In this document: piece after piece, positions 45,201 through 58,106 of the stretch
How the letters are laid out: the number at the start of each line of letters is the position of its first letter
Position numbering within the stretch: position 1 is the first letter of the stretch
Assembly: GCA_026545765.1 (NCBI GenBank)
Contig: CM048841.1
Span: 63,537,608 to 63,601,607, forward strand
Direction: 5' to 3'
DNA length: 64,000 nt
Origin: Plantago major
Taxonomy: Eukaryota > Streptophyta > Magnoliopsida > Lamiales > Plantaginaceae
Made by a program: the position numbers and the translations under genes
Notes under the pieces: generated by a model
The model's database searches: none
What the model saw: only the letters and a program-made list of their open reading frames with translations
What the model was told of the DNA's origin: nothing

Positions 45201-46917
45201 AATGTCCAAGAGGATGAAGATCACTGGGCTGGTGACTCAGATGATGAAGAAGACAAGGCATTGGCAGAACACCTCAATGAACACTTAGCGGTTTCTCATT
45301 TGAAAAGGAAGCTGATTGCTCCTGAAATATTCAGCAAGCTGCCAAATGTCAACTCCAATGAATACTTGAACAAGTAACAAGTACTGGCTAAATTGAAAAA
45401 GGAGTTATCTTCTCAAGATAAAGCCGCCATTGCATCAGTCCCTGCATAAATGAAGTCATTCACTGAGCTCATCACTCAGAGAACAACCAGTCTGGTCGTT
45501 GCTCAGAAAGATCTAGGCATGGTTAGGGATGATGACCAAAACATGGCTGCAAAAGCCTTTGAAGAGGCTAGCTATGCTGCTGGAAAAGCGATGCTATTCT
45601 AGGCCCACTGGCAGAGCTCACTGATAAGGATACTGGTCTTATCAAACAAAACCAGGAGCTCAAGGCCACTCTGGAACAGTTGGTTGCTGCTTACAACTAT
45701 CTGCAAGGCAACTTTAACTCTCTTTCAGAATCATTTGTGATTCTTAGTCAGTCAAGAATGACTAAGGGGGAAGAATATCAAGATGCTCAGAGAGGAAGAG
45801 GAAGAGGAAACAAAAGAAAATCTGAACAACCACCTCTCAGAAAAAATGAGCCCTCCTCCAGACAGACTACTTTACAGATAGTGGCCACCACTCAACTTCC
45901 TGAAAGAGGAATGACAACAAGGGCCAGACCACAGAAACCTCCAAGGAGTACCAAGGTTCCAAGCAGAAGACAGGTAAGAGGGATTGATAAATCTTCTAAA
46001 GAAGAAGAAGAAGGCCAAATCAAATCCTTGGGCAATGAAGAAGGCTGCAAAAGTCTCACAACAATTAATATTGATGATGATGAAGAGACTGATGAAGATG
46101 AAGCTCCTCTTCATAGAAAAAGGAAAATTGATAACCTTACTGAGCCCATAGCTGCAAAACCTTTGGCAGCTAAAACACCCTCTGGAAATACCAAGTCTAT
46201 CCAGGGTGGTTCTTCAAGCATTACCCCAAAGGAGAATTCAAGACAAAGGAGGAACAGATTGAGAGCTAAACAAAGACAACTTCAACTACCACTCAGGCCT
46301 GAAGAAGCCAAGATTGAGTATGTGAAGACCAACAGTGACTCCTCTGTCTACAGGTGCATTAATCAGAAGAATGGCTACTGGATTCTGAAACTTAAGCATC
46401 TACTGGTAAACTCAAAATTTCCAAAACCAATCCATAAATAGCTCATGGCATGGAGAAAAGACAAGCCAATCTTGATTAACAACAACCACATCAAAGCCTG
46501 GTTGGATTTTGAAATAATCAAGAGAATAGAAGCCATGAAGAAGGACCTCTCTGATGTATGTCCTTATGGAAAGCCAGATGATGTGCATAGAATTCCCAAC
46601 ATCACTGGAACAGGCACAAGAGCAAGACTTGTTGTGGAACCCTATGAGTCCTTCTACTTGACTGAAGATCAATACAAGGGTGACATCAGATATCTGAAGA
46701 TCATTCATGAATACTTCAAGCTATCAGATATCAGAATCGAGCATGCCTGGAAATAGGGAAAGTATCTGTAGGTCAAGCATTTTGCCAAGAAAAATCCTAC
46801 CAAAACCTACAAGGAAGTCTGTGGATTTGTCAGAGACACAAAGATGATTGTCAGAACACTTCTCTATCACTACTCTGATTATATCAAAAGGTTTGGTGAT
46901 AGGAAATTTGCAGATTG
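42268..46917 (+). pseudogene. Accessory gene of copia G, 5'-truncated
   Basis: Begins LLYKYEHTNMMKKVNGSQKG as in C. It keeps the basic cluster (KKRKTKEV, KKPRTSRKK), an acidic region, intron-like gaps at the same places (for example 43281-43361 with CAG/GT and CAG/GCT borders), KHLKCFKKW (about 44245), Asp-rich and coiled-coil parts and the C-terminal domain (about 46310-46915). Compared with C it is broken more often, perhaps eight to ten times. The stretch 46918-47305 is 3' UTR with the conserved stem-loops. Confidence 0.65.
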
Positions 46918-47372
46918 ATCCCTGGAACTGATTTTTAAGACTTGAAGTGTTCAAGACTTGAAGACTAGTTTATTAGGATGTCTACTTGGAGCTTGGCTAC
47001 TCCTGTTGTCCTAATTTACTAGGTATTTTTGTATTTTGCTGACTGAGTTGAATTGTATTATGTACTAAAGTTATATGTAAACTCTCTTTGTAACATATCT
47101 GATGAACTTACTCTCAGATATCTTTTTCTATAAAAGATAACTTGTCAGCAAAGATCACACCTTGTGATTTGGTTGATGTTTACTTTTTGCACTTAATTAT
47201 CTGATTTGAAAAATCATAAGAAATGATTAAGTAGTGGATTGTTTCCTCATCCAGATTTGTAATAGGTCAGATAGTCATCGTTGACTAATCAAAATGGGGG
47301 AAATTTGTTAGGAATATCTGTTTAGATTTTGATCAGCAACTTAATGACTTATCTTAGCTCAGAAAGGTGATT

Positions 47373-48622
47373 GGGAAAAATCCGACAAAGGTACCTTAAG
47401 TTGTGTCATTTCTGAAAAAGGTACATTTAGTTGTTACCGCCCGATTTTGGTACCTTAACTTTCAATTTTGTCCAATTTGTATACTCTGTCAGTCCAATCT
47501 GACGGCTCCGTCAATTTTGACCGTTTTAATTGTGAAATTTCCGCTTTTGGTACCTTTATTTGTGACAGTCCGATTTTGGTATCTTTAAATGCATTATTGT
47601 CCAATTTAGGTACCCTACGACACGTGTTGATTTAATATCACGACACGTGTCACTTTGCAAAATACTAAAATACGTTGCATGAAAATGTAAATATGGTAGA
47701 TATTTGTTAATTTCAAATAGGTCCTATCTTATGGGAAAAATCAAAATTACCCATGAGAATATGCTTAGAAATTTAAAAATAAAACATAATTAAAGAAAAA
47801 GAAAAAATACATAGAAGCCATGGGAGCTTCTCTTCTTCCATGGCAGTCTACCATGGAAGCTCAATTGGTGAAAGGATTTCCCGCGCCTAAAGCTCCACCA
47901 CGGAGCTTCTAGGCGGCCATGGGTCTGACAGATCTGCCATGGCAGATGCTTCCATGGCCAATTTGAAATTGAGGGTGGAGGTGCGGAGGACATGTCGGTG
48001 GTCGCGGTGGAGGGAGGAGGTGGCGGCGGATTGGGGTGGAAGGGACCGGTGGAGGGGATGAAGCAACATGGCCATATTGAACTCCACACTTTACCATTGC
48101 CATGGATCTTCCAAGCTAAAGCTTCATGGTGAAGCTTCAGCAAGCTTCCATGGCAGAAATTGGGTTAATCTCAATTTTCTTGTTTTCTTCCAAAATTTTT
48201 TTGACTTCTTTTTAACTTAATTTTCTGTTGATATTTTTTTGTTTCTACCTTTTTATTAATCTCATAATGGGGCTTTTTAAAACTTATTTTGATAAAATGG
48301 GGTTACTTCATAATTATCGAAAACAATATGCTTCAATTGACATTGACGAAAATTATTTTATTTGCCATTTTACCCATTAAAAATTAAAATTGGACTGTCA
48401 TAAACAAATGTACCAAAAGCGGAAATGTCACAACTTAAGGTACATTTTTCGGAATTTCCCCGCACTAAAACGGTCAAAATTGACGGAGCCGTCAAATTGG
48501 ACTGACGGAGTATACAAATTGGACAAAATTGAAAGTTAAGGTACCAAAATCGGGCGGTAACAACTGCAGGTACCTTTTTTCGGAAATGACACAACTTAAG
48601 GTACCTTTGTCGGATTTTACCC
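47373..48622. mobile_element. H, non-autonomous Mutator-like element
   Basis: 1250 bp with long inverted ends. The first about 155 bases (GGGAAAAATCCGACAAAGG) match the reverse complement of the last about 155 (GGGTAAAATCCGACAAAGG) closely, and weaker similarity extends further in. The flanks repeat AAGGTGATT (47364-47372 and 48624-48632), a 9-base duplication typical of MULEs. No transposase. The GC-rich core (47815-48170) holds a minus-strand frame of 117 codons (48143-47790) and many CCATGG palindromes; it could be a captured gene piece (Pack-MULE), but no family is recognised. Confidence 0.85.
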
Positions 48623-48990
48623 AAAGGTGATTAGCACTCTTAGTTCACTTGAACACTGTAAAAGAGGAAACTCACTAAGTATGATAGTCTAGCAAATCTT
48701 TTATAGGATGTTAGGTCTCTGAATGTAATTTTTATTTTCTGAAGAAGACCAAGAAGAAGGCATCCAGCAGGAAGAGTTCAACGGATTTGAAGATTTGAAG
48801 GCTGCACAAGATTGCTGAAAACAAGGGTTTTTCAGATACCTATGTCCAGATATCTTGAAGGAACAAGTGTATTGAAACACAAGTGTTGCAAAAGATATAT
48901 GAGAATAAGAGGTTTCTGAAACGAGCAAAGTGCCCACAGATATCTACACTCAGATACCTTGAACATAAACTATGTTTCTGAAAAGAAATA

Positions 48991-49242
48991 CTCCCTCCAT
49001 TCCCTTAAATTCTTTCCAATTTAGTTTTTCACAAATTTTAAGAAATTTGAGTAAAAAATGGGTTTATATAGATAAAGTAGTAAGTGTATAGTAAAAAGTA
49101 AGAAAGAGAATTGAAAAAGTGTGAAAGAGAGAGATTAAAATATTAATAATGGAGATAGTGGGTTTCCATTTATGGAAATGGAAAGTTTTTAGCGGAACGA
49201 CTAAAACGGAAAAATGGAAAGAATTTAGTGGAATGGAGGGAG
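48991..49242. mobile_element. I, Stowaway-type MITE
   Basis: 252 bp with CTCCCTCCATTCC at one end and GGAATGGAGGGAG at the other, flanked by TA. These ends and the TA duplication are the signature of Stowaway (Tc1/mariner-derived) MITEs. The inside is AT-rich and non-coding. Confidence 0.92.
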
Positions 49243-49476
49243 TATATTAGAACAAGTTGTTTTCAACAAATGGTATCTGAAGTTGTGATAATTTCTGAAA
49301 AGGACGTGCAAAGCTTCAGAAAAATATGATAGTATAAGATATATGATACAATGCATAGTTCCGTTGGCACTATAGTACAATGCATTAAATGCGCGGTCAG
49401 AGATGTCTGAACAAAAAAGGTAGCTTCTGAAGAAGAAGACAAACGTACTACTGTACTATACTCAGATATCAATTAA

Positions 49477-50448
49477 TGACCACCATATCTACCAGATGGG
49501 CTTTGTCGATTCAATTAATGAGCCAGACCAGTACATCACGCCTTGGAACCATCTTAACAAAACCACTTAGGCCAGCAATGTATTTCAAATGTATTTCAAG
49601 TGACTTTTACATGGGTTCTGGAGAGCCGTCCAAATTAAATAGCCAGCCCAAGTCTAATTGTCTAGGGAGCCAGCCGTTATAGCTCTAATAGACGTGGACC
49701 AGGAAGTGGAAGCCGAGACGTGATGAATAATCCTTCTCCTTTGTCAACCCACACCTCCAACAAACATCCTAAATAAGAATTCGGTTGCGGGAACTTAGAG
49801 ACGAGGTAGAACCATTCTCCAACTACATCTACATTTCCAACTAAACTAGGAGTCGGTTACTGAGATTAAGGGATGAGGGAAAATCCATTCTCCGTTAACG
49901 GCTTACTTCTTCAACTAAATCCTGACAAATAAGGTATTCTGGGTGAGAATACACTTCAACTATCTCTATAAAAGAAGGAGAAGGGAAACTCCATGGATCA
50001 TCTGGAATCAATCAATGACGACACTAGCAAAACCGCTACTAAAAGTTGTCTCTGCAGTCTAATCAATCATCTACTTTACCATATTCACCTTAATCCCTAT
50101 CTCTGAATAGAAATCTTGATCTCCATCACCGCATCATCTGACATCCATCCGACTCCATACTTGGTCCGCTCAACCGCTCCCCTAGCCAGCCCGATCATCT
50201 ATCCGACTCATCCTAGCCGTCAGAAGAGCTACATCATCCCAAAAAGGATAAGTTTTCTCTGTCTTTTATGTATCATTTATTATATATCTTCCAGACTCAC
50301 TAGCTTGAGCGTCGGAGTCCATTCGGTCTGCTCCACACCGGTGTCCCATTTGGATCTCACGTTCCAGCGTGCTTTCTTGTTGCCTTTCAGGTTGCTGGTG
50401 CCCCCAATTCTAACCCTAATTTCAATTGTAGATTTATGAGCGTCTACA
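49477..50448 (+). repeat. 5' LTR of gypsy J
   Basis: 972 bp, TGACCACCAT to GCGTCTACA, directly followed by the primer site. It inserted into the LTR of G. A TATAAAAG box (about 49968-49975) followed by a CT-rich stretch is the likely LTR promoter. Confidence 0.8.
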
Positions 50449-50449
50449 A

Positions 50450-50468
50450 TTTGGCGTCCACCGTGGGG
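50450..50468 (+). promoter_or_regulatory. Primer-binding region of J
   Basis: TTTGGCGTCCACCGTGGGG sits one base inside the LTR and resembles the primer region of many plant gypsy elements. Confidence 0.75.
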
Positions 50469-50507
50469 CCCCGGCTATCAAACAAAGGCAACTAGCTACA
50501 CACAACC

Positions 50508-53216
50508 ATGTCGCATTCAGATGAGTACATCCTTGAGGAGGAAGAAGAGATTGATGTCGCTACTCAAATCAAAGATTTGGCGTCTCAAATGAAGGAAAAC
50601 GCGAAGAAGCTCCAACTTCTGGAGGGAGAAAATCGTGCTGTTCGTGAGGAGAACTCAACCTTGAAGGAGAAAGTGGAATATGCCGACCTGTTAGAACTTA
50701 GGATCCCGGATTGGTACTTGAAACAAGATCAATAGACAATGTTGCCAACAATGTTGTTCAACATTGTCTTCAACATAGCAAACAGATGGCAGCGGATGAA
50801 TAAGAATGAAACTTCTATTACCAAGCCAATATATAGAAGAATATATTGGCAGCGCCGTAGGCAAAATATCTACTGACAGGAAAAGTAGATCTAATCAAGT
50901 GGGTTTAATACAATCACAGACGATTGATTAAACAACCAAAACTAGCCCTAGAAGAACCAACAGTAAAAGCTATTCTAGGTCGATGTTTGAAAGAGTTATT
51001 CCAACAATGAATAATCTTAGACAAACTCTAAAGCTAGCAGAAAACAAGAAGCCTAAACTCTTTTAATAAAATCTCGATTGATCATCAAGAAAGGCTCAAT
51101 GATTGCTCGGCTGAATCCTTGTATATATACTTGAGATATCGACAGCTCCCATCCAAGTCGAAAGGCAATAGGATCTCAGCAAAGGCAATTTTCCATGTTC
51201 TTGTTTTCTTCAATAATCAGCTAGAAGGAAATTCCCATATTAGTGTCTTCAACAGTATATTTCCTTCTTACTTTCTTCAACAATATTCTTGAAAGATTCT
51301 CTCTTTAGATTGCATTCCTTATTTCCAAAGCAACTCAAACTCTTTCCTTATTCCTACAGAAATTCGAATTGATTGCTTCCAGTCCAAGTCATCAATCCAA
51401 TTGGCCTGCTTGTTTCTATGTTGTCTGCTGTTGTCCGTAATGTTGTTCCAACATTGTATCGGCACTATTTCGCAATGTTGCACAACATTGAAATCCTGCA
51501 GTTCACAAACAACAACAACAAACACAAACATTGAACTGAATCATGAAAGATAAGATTAACTAATCAAGTGCAACTTGCATTTTCAATCTCCCCCTTAATC
51601 TTAGTCTTTCATCAAGCAATAGCATTCCTTTGGGCTCATTGATTCCTTTTGATCCAATAAGCACGTTTGAGCCCAACTTGATATATCCTACAAAATATTC
51701 ATAGAAAAACAACTACAAACATTGAACCGGTTTTGTTACGAAGAAAGGTTGAATTACTAAACAAAGTGCACTAAATCGCACTTTCACGTCCTTCAGAATC
51801 AGTCGGTAACCAATCTCCAGAAAGATGTTCCGACCCCTGGGAAGGGTACTTCTCGCAAACAGGTTCAAGCTCCATATGGAGAGGATCTTAGATGCAATGC
51901 AATGGAGGGTCGTCAGCTAACCTTTGAGGGGACGGAAGGAGAGATCCCATTCCTCCAAATCCCTTAATGCTGAGTGAGACGCCTAGACCAAATCAAGATG
52001 TTGTTCCAATCGTAACCAACATAAGAGTTTCCTTTGAGGGTACCAATCCAAAGACCCATGTTGAACAGCCGCGACTGAATCATGCAATGGTAAGTCAGGT
52101 AGACAATTTCTTAACCCTTTCCGCAGGTACTGGAATCAGCAACGAAGAACTAGCCTCTAAATTGGTAAGCTTGGAAGAGATGATCCAGAGGATCCCTGGA
52201 GTACCAGCCCCCATTAAAAAGAGTCTACCAAACAGCTTTGCCGACTCACCTTTCGTGGATGGCATAGCTTTGGTCGAAATGCCCGCCAAGTTCAACTTCC
52301 CGAGCATGAAGCTCTACGACGGAACGACGGACCCAGATGATCACGTCTCACAGTACAAACAACGTATGTTCACAATCGCCATTCCAAGAGACCTCCGCGA
52401 AGCCTGCATGTGTAAGGGATTTGGATCAAGCCTAATCGGTCCAGCGCTGCAATGGTACACCAATCTTCCTCACAATTTTATTTCATCATTTGCTACATTA
52501 GTCGACTGCTTTGTGGAACAGTTCGCAAGTAGTCGCAAACTTTTAAAACTATCGGACGACTTATATCGCGTCCGACAAAGACCTAACGAGTCTCTCAGGG
52601 AATACGTCGGACGATTCAACAAGGAAAAAGTTTCAATCCCAGATTGCAACAAAGATACTGCCGTGAATGCTTTCCGGAAGGGGTTGCCGCCAAACTCCGG
52701 ACTGTACAAGGAACTCACCATGTACCCTTGCCGAACGATGGAGGACGTGCTTGCCAAAGCTTGGATCAAGCCTAATAGGTCAAGTGGGAGGAAGATGATG
52801 CCAACAGACCTTATGCGCCCAGTCAGAACAATCCCAGGGAACCTAGAATTGACAGACGAGTCGAACGGAGAGTTCCGATCACAGGGCCAGACCATATCCC
52901 ACTGAAAGGAGGCGTGGACCATTAGGAGATCAAAGTCGCCCCTTAATCCAACCAAGGAGGACCGAAATCCGAACGACAGCTCCAGAATATTCACTAAACA
53001 TCGAGCCATCCGAGTGTGTAGTTGTCCTTAAAAAGATTGGGGACAAAGTTCGGTGGCCTGGAAAATTGAGGACTCCCCCGGAACAACGGAACTCAAACAA
53101 ATGGTGTGAGTTCCATGGGGACCATGGTCATACCACAGCTGAATGCATCTCGTTGAGACTTGAAGTAGTCGAGATCCTAAAGAGGACACCTGAAGGAGTT
53201 CCTCTCCGATAAAGGT
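50508..53216 (+). pseudogene. gag: Gypsy J gag, interrupted by K
   Basis: The N-terminus MSHSDEYILEEEEEIDVATQ is coiled coil. After K, the Retrotrans_gag core shows FPSMKLYDGTTDPDDHVSQY, LQWYTNLP and YVGRFNKEKVSIPDC (about 52290-52640). A CEFHGDHGHTTAEC zinc-binding motif follows (about 53107-53150). These are standard for Tat-lineage Gag. Broken in several places, apart from the K insertion. Confidence 0.8.
50689..51786 (-). mobile_element. K, near-solo LTR of a Sirevirus-like element
   Basis: 50689-51585 is a diverged relative of the B LTR, TGTTAGAACT to GCATTTTCA. It is followed by an element-internal piece with a minus-strand polypurine tract (TCTCCCCCTT, 51587-51596) and a final GCACTTTCA. 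The flanks CGACC and CGTCC are similar, fitting a decayed target duplication. The internal genes are gone. It lies inside J gag. Confidence 0.75.
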
Positions 53217-53738
53217 AAAAAGACCCTAGCCAACAGGCAGGGCGCTGATCTCCCCGAACCTCCTCAAACCAACAAGGTAATTAACGTAATCTCTGGTGGT
53301 TCGGAGATCAGTGGCATCACTTATTCCGTAGCCAAACGACACAACAGACAAGCGAGATGGGGATAGAAGAATCAGCCATAGTCCGTCAACCAACCACGTT
53401 ATATGGGTTCAGCGGAGAAAAGAAATTCACCATGGGAAGTGTCACACTACATGTTTATGCAGAAGGAATGAATCTTCCTACCAAATTCCTGATAGTTGAC
53501 AGCCCATCTAGCTACAACGCAATTCTTGGCAGACCCTGGATACACGGAATGAAAGGGGTTCCATCCACCTACCATCAAGTTCCGTTTCCCAACAAAATGG
53601 GGGATTAAAGAAATATATGGTGAGCAGAGAGTTTCACGTACATGCTACATGGAGACACTCAAACCAACGGAGATGCCCGTATAGAAATTACAGCACCTCC
53701 ATCCCTCAACTTATCCAGACCAACCAGAGGTTGAGGAG
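53217..53738 (+). pseudogene. Gypsy J protease region
   Basis: VINVISGGSEISG, then LYGFSGEKKFTMGSVTL and YNAILGRPWIHGMKGVPSTYH are the typical Tat-lineage aspartic-protease/pre-RT sequence. Broken. Confidence 0.7.
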
Positions 53739-55640
53739 TTGGACGAGGTCCAGATTAATGCATACCATCCAGATCACAAGGTTCAGATAGGGTCAAGGTT
53801 GAAACCAGAGTTAAGGGAACAACTTATAGCATTCCTCAGAGCGAACCAAGATTGTTTCGCTTGGTCACATGCTGATATGACAGGGATCGACCCACATATC
53901 ATCACACACATGTTACATGTTGATCCCGACTTCTTGCAAGTTAGACAAAAGCGAAGGAAGTTTGCACCAGAACGCAACAAAGTTGTTAATGAGGAGATCC
54001 AGAAATTATTAGATATCGGTTCGGTACGTGAAGTCCACTACCCATATTGGTTGGCAAATGTAGTAGTTGTCAAGAAAAAGAACGGTAAGTGGCGAGTCTG
54101 TATTAACTTCACCGACCTCAATAAGGCATGCCCGAAGGATTCGTTCCCTCTCCCACATATAGATATGCTAGTAGACGCAACAGCAGGCCATGAACTCTTA
54201 AGTTTCCTGGACGCATTCTCCGGTTACAATCAAATTTTAATGCATCCAGAGGACCAGGAGAAGACATGTTTTGTCACTGAAAGAGGGACATTCTGCTATA
54301 AAGTCATGCCATTCGGGTTAAGAAACGCAGGAGCAACCTACCAACGCTTGGTGAACCGCATGTTTTCTAGCATGCTAGGTGACACCATGGAAGTTTATAT
54401 GGACGACATGTTGGTTAAGTCCTTAGTTGCAGATCAACATCTGGACCATCTACGCCAAGCATTTTCAGTCATCCGCAAATACAATATGAAGTTAAATCCA
54501 GCTAAATGTTCATTCGGAGTGTCATCCGGAAAATTTCTTGGGTATTTAGTCACCCAGCGAGGTATTGAAGCTAACCCTGATCAAATTCATTCTATTTCTA
54601 ACATTCCCTCCCCAAACTGTGTTAAAGATGTGCAGAAACTAACTGGGAGGCTAGCCGCCCTCAGTAGGTTCATCCCAAAATCCTCAGAAAAATGTAGACC
54701 ATTTTTTGAAACCCTGCGTAAGAGTAAGGACTTTCAGTGGACAGAAGAATGTGAAGACGCGCTACAACAGATAAAACGCTACCTCACCACGGCACCAGTA
54801 CTCTCCAAGCCCAAAGATGGAGAAAATTTGTTCTTGTACCTTGCTATATCCAACTCCGCATTGAGTGGCGTACTAGTTAGAGAACAAGATGGCGGCCAAC
54901 TCCCAGTATATTATGTGAGAAAATCGCTCCTAGATGCCGAAACAAGATACAGCCAGCTAGAGAAATTGGCACTTGCATTGGTAACTACAGCCAAGAAGTT
55001 GCGGCCATACTTCTAGTGTCATCCAATCACCGTTCTCACCAGCTACCCACTTCGCACCATCCTGCACAAACCAGAACTTTCAGGAAGATTGGCGAAGTGG
55101 GAAATAGAGCTTAGTGAATACAATATTACTTTCCAACCGCGCACTTCCATCAAGTCGCAAGCTCTGGCAGACTTCATGGCTGACTTCACGCCACCAGAAT
55201 CAGCTCAAGCGGAGAAAGAACTTTTTTGTTTGCAGGAAAAGTGCAACTTGCAATGGAGACTATTAGTTGATGGATCCAGTAACTTCAAGGGATGCGGGAT
55301 AGGCATAGTCCTCATCTCACCAGAAGGAGATACAATTCAACGGGCCATTCGGTGTGGATTCAAAGCAACCAACAACGAGACTGAATATGAGGCCCTCATA
55401 ACCGGCTTGAACTTAGCCCGAGAGATGGGAATAAAAAAATCTCCAGGTACATACTGACTCTCAATTAGTTGTTAACCAGTTGCAGGGATCCTACCAAACC
55501 AGAGACTCAAAGATGGCGGCGTATCTCAAGCTTGTTAAAGACTTGCAGCCTTCTTTCGAAGAGTTCTCAATCATACTGGTACCTAGAGTGGAGAACAACC
55601 ATGCTGACGCTCTGGCTAACCTAGGAGCATCCATTCAAAC
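53739..55640 (+). pseudogene. pol: Gypsy J reverse transcriptase, RNase H and second RNase H
   Basis: The RT spans about 53950-54480 with FAPERNKVVNEEIQKLL, NFTDLNKACPKDSFPLP, FLDAFSGYNQI, VMPFGLRNAGATYQR and the catalytic YMDD (about 54398). The RNase H/RT-connection part follows with FFETLRKSKDFQW, YSQLEKLALALV and ITFQPRTSIKSQALADF. A second RNase H-like domain (LLVDGSSNFKGCGIGIVLIS, NNETEYEALITGL; about 55258-55420) is the extra, archaeal-type RNase H known from Tat elements. RT itself is in one long frame; the rest is broken. Confidence 0.85.
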
Positions 55641-55879
55641 CACATCACCCACCTCAATCCCCGTCATATATGCCCAGTGGCCTGCGACATGGAAAGGAGA
55701 TTCTGACAGGGAGCTCGTGGCCGAGATCACGACAGAAGCAAATTGGATTACTCCTATCACAACATACCTTCTTAGCGGACAACTCCCAGAAGACAAGAAC
55801 GAAGCTAGAAGAGTGAGAACTAAGGCAGCTAGGTTTAGCATTCATAATAACCAGTTGTACAAGAGATCCTTTTCAGGTC

Positions 55880-56941
55880 CTCTACTCAGGTGTGTATCCC
55901 CTAGTGAACCTAAATTTATACTAACCGAATTACATGAAGGGGAGTGTGGCAATCACTCTGGGCTAGAAGTCTAGAGAATCGAGCACTCACAACAGGTTAC
56001 TACTGGCCTACCATGCGAGCCGACTCCAAAGAGTTCGTGCAAAGATGTGATCCGTGCCAAAGATACTCCTAGGTTAGCCACCTCCCAGCCGAGAAGTTGC
56101 ACTCGACGATAGCACCATGGCCTTTCATGAAATGGGGAATGGATATTGTTGGAAAACTACCTACAGCTCCTGGACAACGGGTGTACATGCTAGCTATTAC
56201 TGACTACTTCACCAAGTGGGTAGAAGCAGAAGCATACAAGCAGCTACGAGATCTAAAGTTAAAGGTTTTATTTGGAAGCATGTAATTTGCAGGTTTGGAG
56301 TCCCCCATGAAATAGTCACAGATAATGGCTCCCAATTCGTAAGTTACAAATTCCAGGACTTTTGTAAAGAGGGGCATTAAACTCACGTTCTCAACTCCAA
56401 GATACCCCCAAGCAAATGGACAGGCAGAAGCTACAAACAAAACCATCATGAACAGCTTAAAAAAGAGATTAACTCATGCAAAGGGAGCTTGGGCAGATGA
56501 ACTCCCCGGAGTGCTCTAGTCTTATCGCACTACACCTAGGACACCTACTCGAGAGACCCCGTTCAGCCTAACCTACGGGACTGAAGCTGTCATCCCAATT
56601 GAAGCAGGTCTACCAACAGCAAGATATAGGATGGCTGATGAGTGAACTATCAATACCGAGTTAGAACATGAACTCGACACTATTGACGAGCTCCGTGAAA
56701 AAGCACTAGTTCGCAATGCGGCATATCAACACCAAGCCGCAAAGCACTTCAATCGACACATTCGATTACGAACTCTCAATGAGGGTGATTGGGTACTAAG
56801 ACGCGTGTTCCAAAATACAAAGGAAGCAGGAGCAGGTAAGCTTGGTCCTAACTGGGAAGGGTCGTACAAGGTAACACAAGTTGTGGGCAATGGTGCATAC
56901 AAACTACAAGCAATAGATGGCCGCCCCATCCATAACAGCTA
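55880..56941 (+). pseudogene. Gypsy J integrase
   Basis: An H2C2 zinc-binding region (LHEGECGNHSG, then CDPCQRYS) leads into the rve core: [35 protein letters not shown], then NGQAEATNK. The C-terminus has LNEGDWVLRRVF and WEGSYKV. Broken several times. Confidence 0.8.
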
Positions 56942-58106
56942 ACGCCATCCATTTGAAGAGGTACTTCTTTTAACACATTTGTTATTCATTTTTTGGCCAA
57001 TTTTTTCTTTAAAAACACCCGAATTGACTAGGGGCAAGTCGGTTACCTAACCCGGCTGGCAGTTCGGGTTAAACGCCCCACCCACCCCACCCCCCACCTA
57101 CAACGTTCTACAGGAGCAAGTGGGTCAAATATACAGACGTCACCATTACTTGATGCTCCTGACGCACAGCGACATGATCAACACACTCATCCAAGGCTGA
57201 CGTCTCATAAGCACGGCAAAAGTAATACCCGCTCAACATATATAAGTGATCATCCAACTATACATCAGGATAAACAACAAAACACATGGACTCACATCTA
57301 TTCTGATTGGCATGCACTTGCTTAATCCATGAGATGAGATGCGCCAAAAACAGTTCCATCGTTTAGACAAGTGGATGCCTTTCAAAATTGATGATCACTA
57401 CCATACAAATAGACTCAGCTCCATCCACCTGTCGGCAGACAAACTATATAAGAGCAGAAGCTCGGGCAAAAATGAGCAGTTGGATTAAATGCCATAAGTC
57501 CGAGCACCAGTCCTTCAAACTTGCACTTGGACTGGGGGACAATCCACGAGAGAAGTAAACGGTTGGGAACAGGCAACACTCCACTTGATGGTAATGGAAG
57601 ATTCTCAAACGTTTTGCACTCTTTCAAGCTGTTGGATGTCAAGTAGGTTCTTCTCATTAAATCATCTAACACTTTCATGATCTTGTGGGCATATTAGACG
57701 ATTACTTTCAACCAATACTGCATCTATACCTTCCTACGTGTTGACTTAACACTACAATGATCACCCGAGTTGGTATTGATGCACAGTTCATGTCAATGTA
57801 TTTACTCTAGTCTGCTATGTTTTCATGTTCATCTGCATCTTATTTCAATACACTATGCATTTTCATGCGTCATTAAGCATGTGTTTGATGAGATATGTAT
57901 ATGAAACACTTAAAAGATGATGCACAAGTATTATAGAAACCTTACATCATAAAACATAATACTCCTACAAAATCCATAAATCCAAAAGATCCCGACCCAA
58001 CGTGAAACACAGTATAGATGCCGCAAACACATGCGGGTACAAACACTTCAACCAGAAAACGTGTCCAAGGGTCGATTTAGTAACACAAAAGATATGAACT
58101 GGGGCC
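56942..58106. other. Non-coding 3' region of J
   Basis: Post-pol spacer of the gypsy element. It includes a C-rich patch (57067-57100), a GACTGGGGGACAA purine string (57530-57542) and AT-rich sequence after 57690. No convincing frame. Confidence 0.5.

Larger units (their letters stand above)
42266..49474 (+). mobile_element. Copia element G, 5'-truncated, with H and I nested in its LTR
   Basis: It starts abruptly within the accessory gene at a point equal to about 25750 in C, runs through the C-terminal domain, the 3' block and polypurine tract (AATGGGGGAAATT to 47305), and into a 3' LTR (47306 onward). That LTR is interrupted by MULE H, MITE I and finally gypsy J. It is closer to C than to D in sequence. 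Old and heavily broken. Confidence 0.82.
47306..49474 (+). repeat. 3' LTR of copia G, in pieces
   Basis: Pieces at 47306-47372, 48633-48990 and 49243-49474 together resemble the first third of the C-family LTR. H and I account for the gaps. After 49474 gypsy J begins; the remaining LTR would lie beyond J, outside the window. Confidence 0.8.

Noticed and set aside
47790-48143. Minus-strand 117-codon frame in MULE H as a gene
   Set aside because: Composition-driven frame (Pro/Trp/His-rich) through a GC-rich palindromic core; no recognisable domain and no start context.
57415-57678. Minus-strand 87-codon frame in the J 3' region
   Set aside because: No family resemblance, and it lies in the non-coding post-pol part of a gypsy element.
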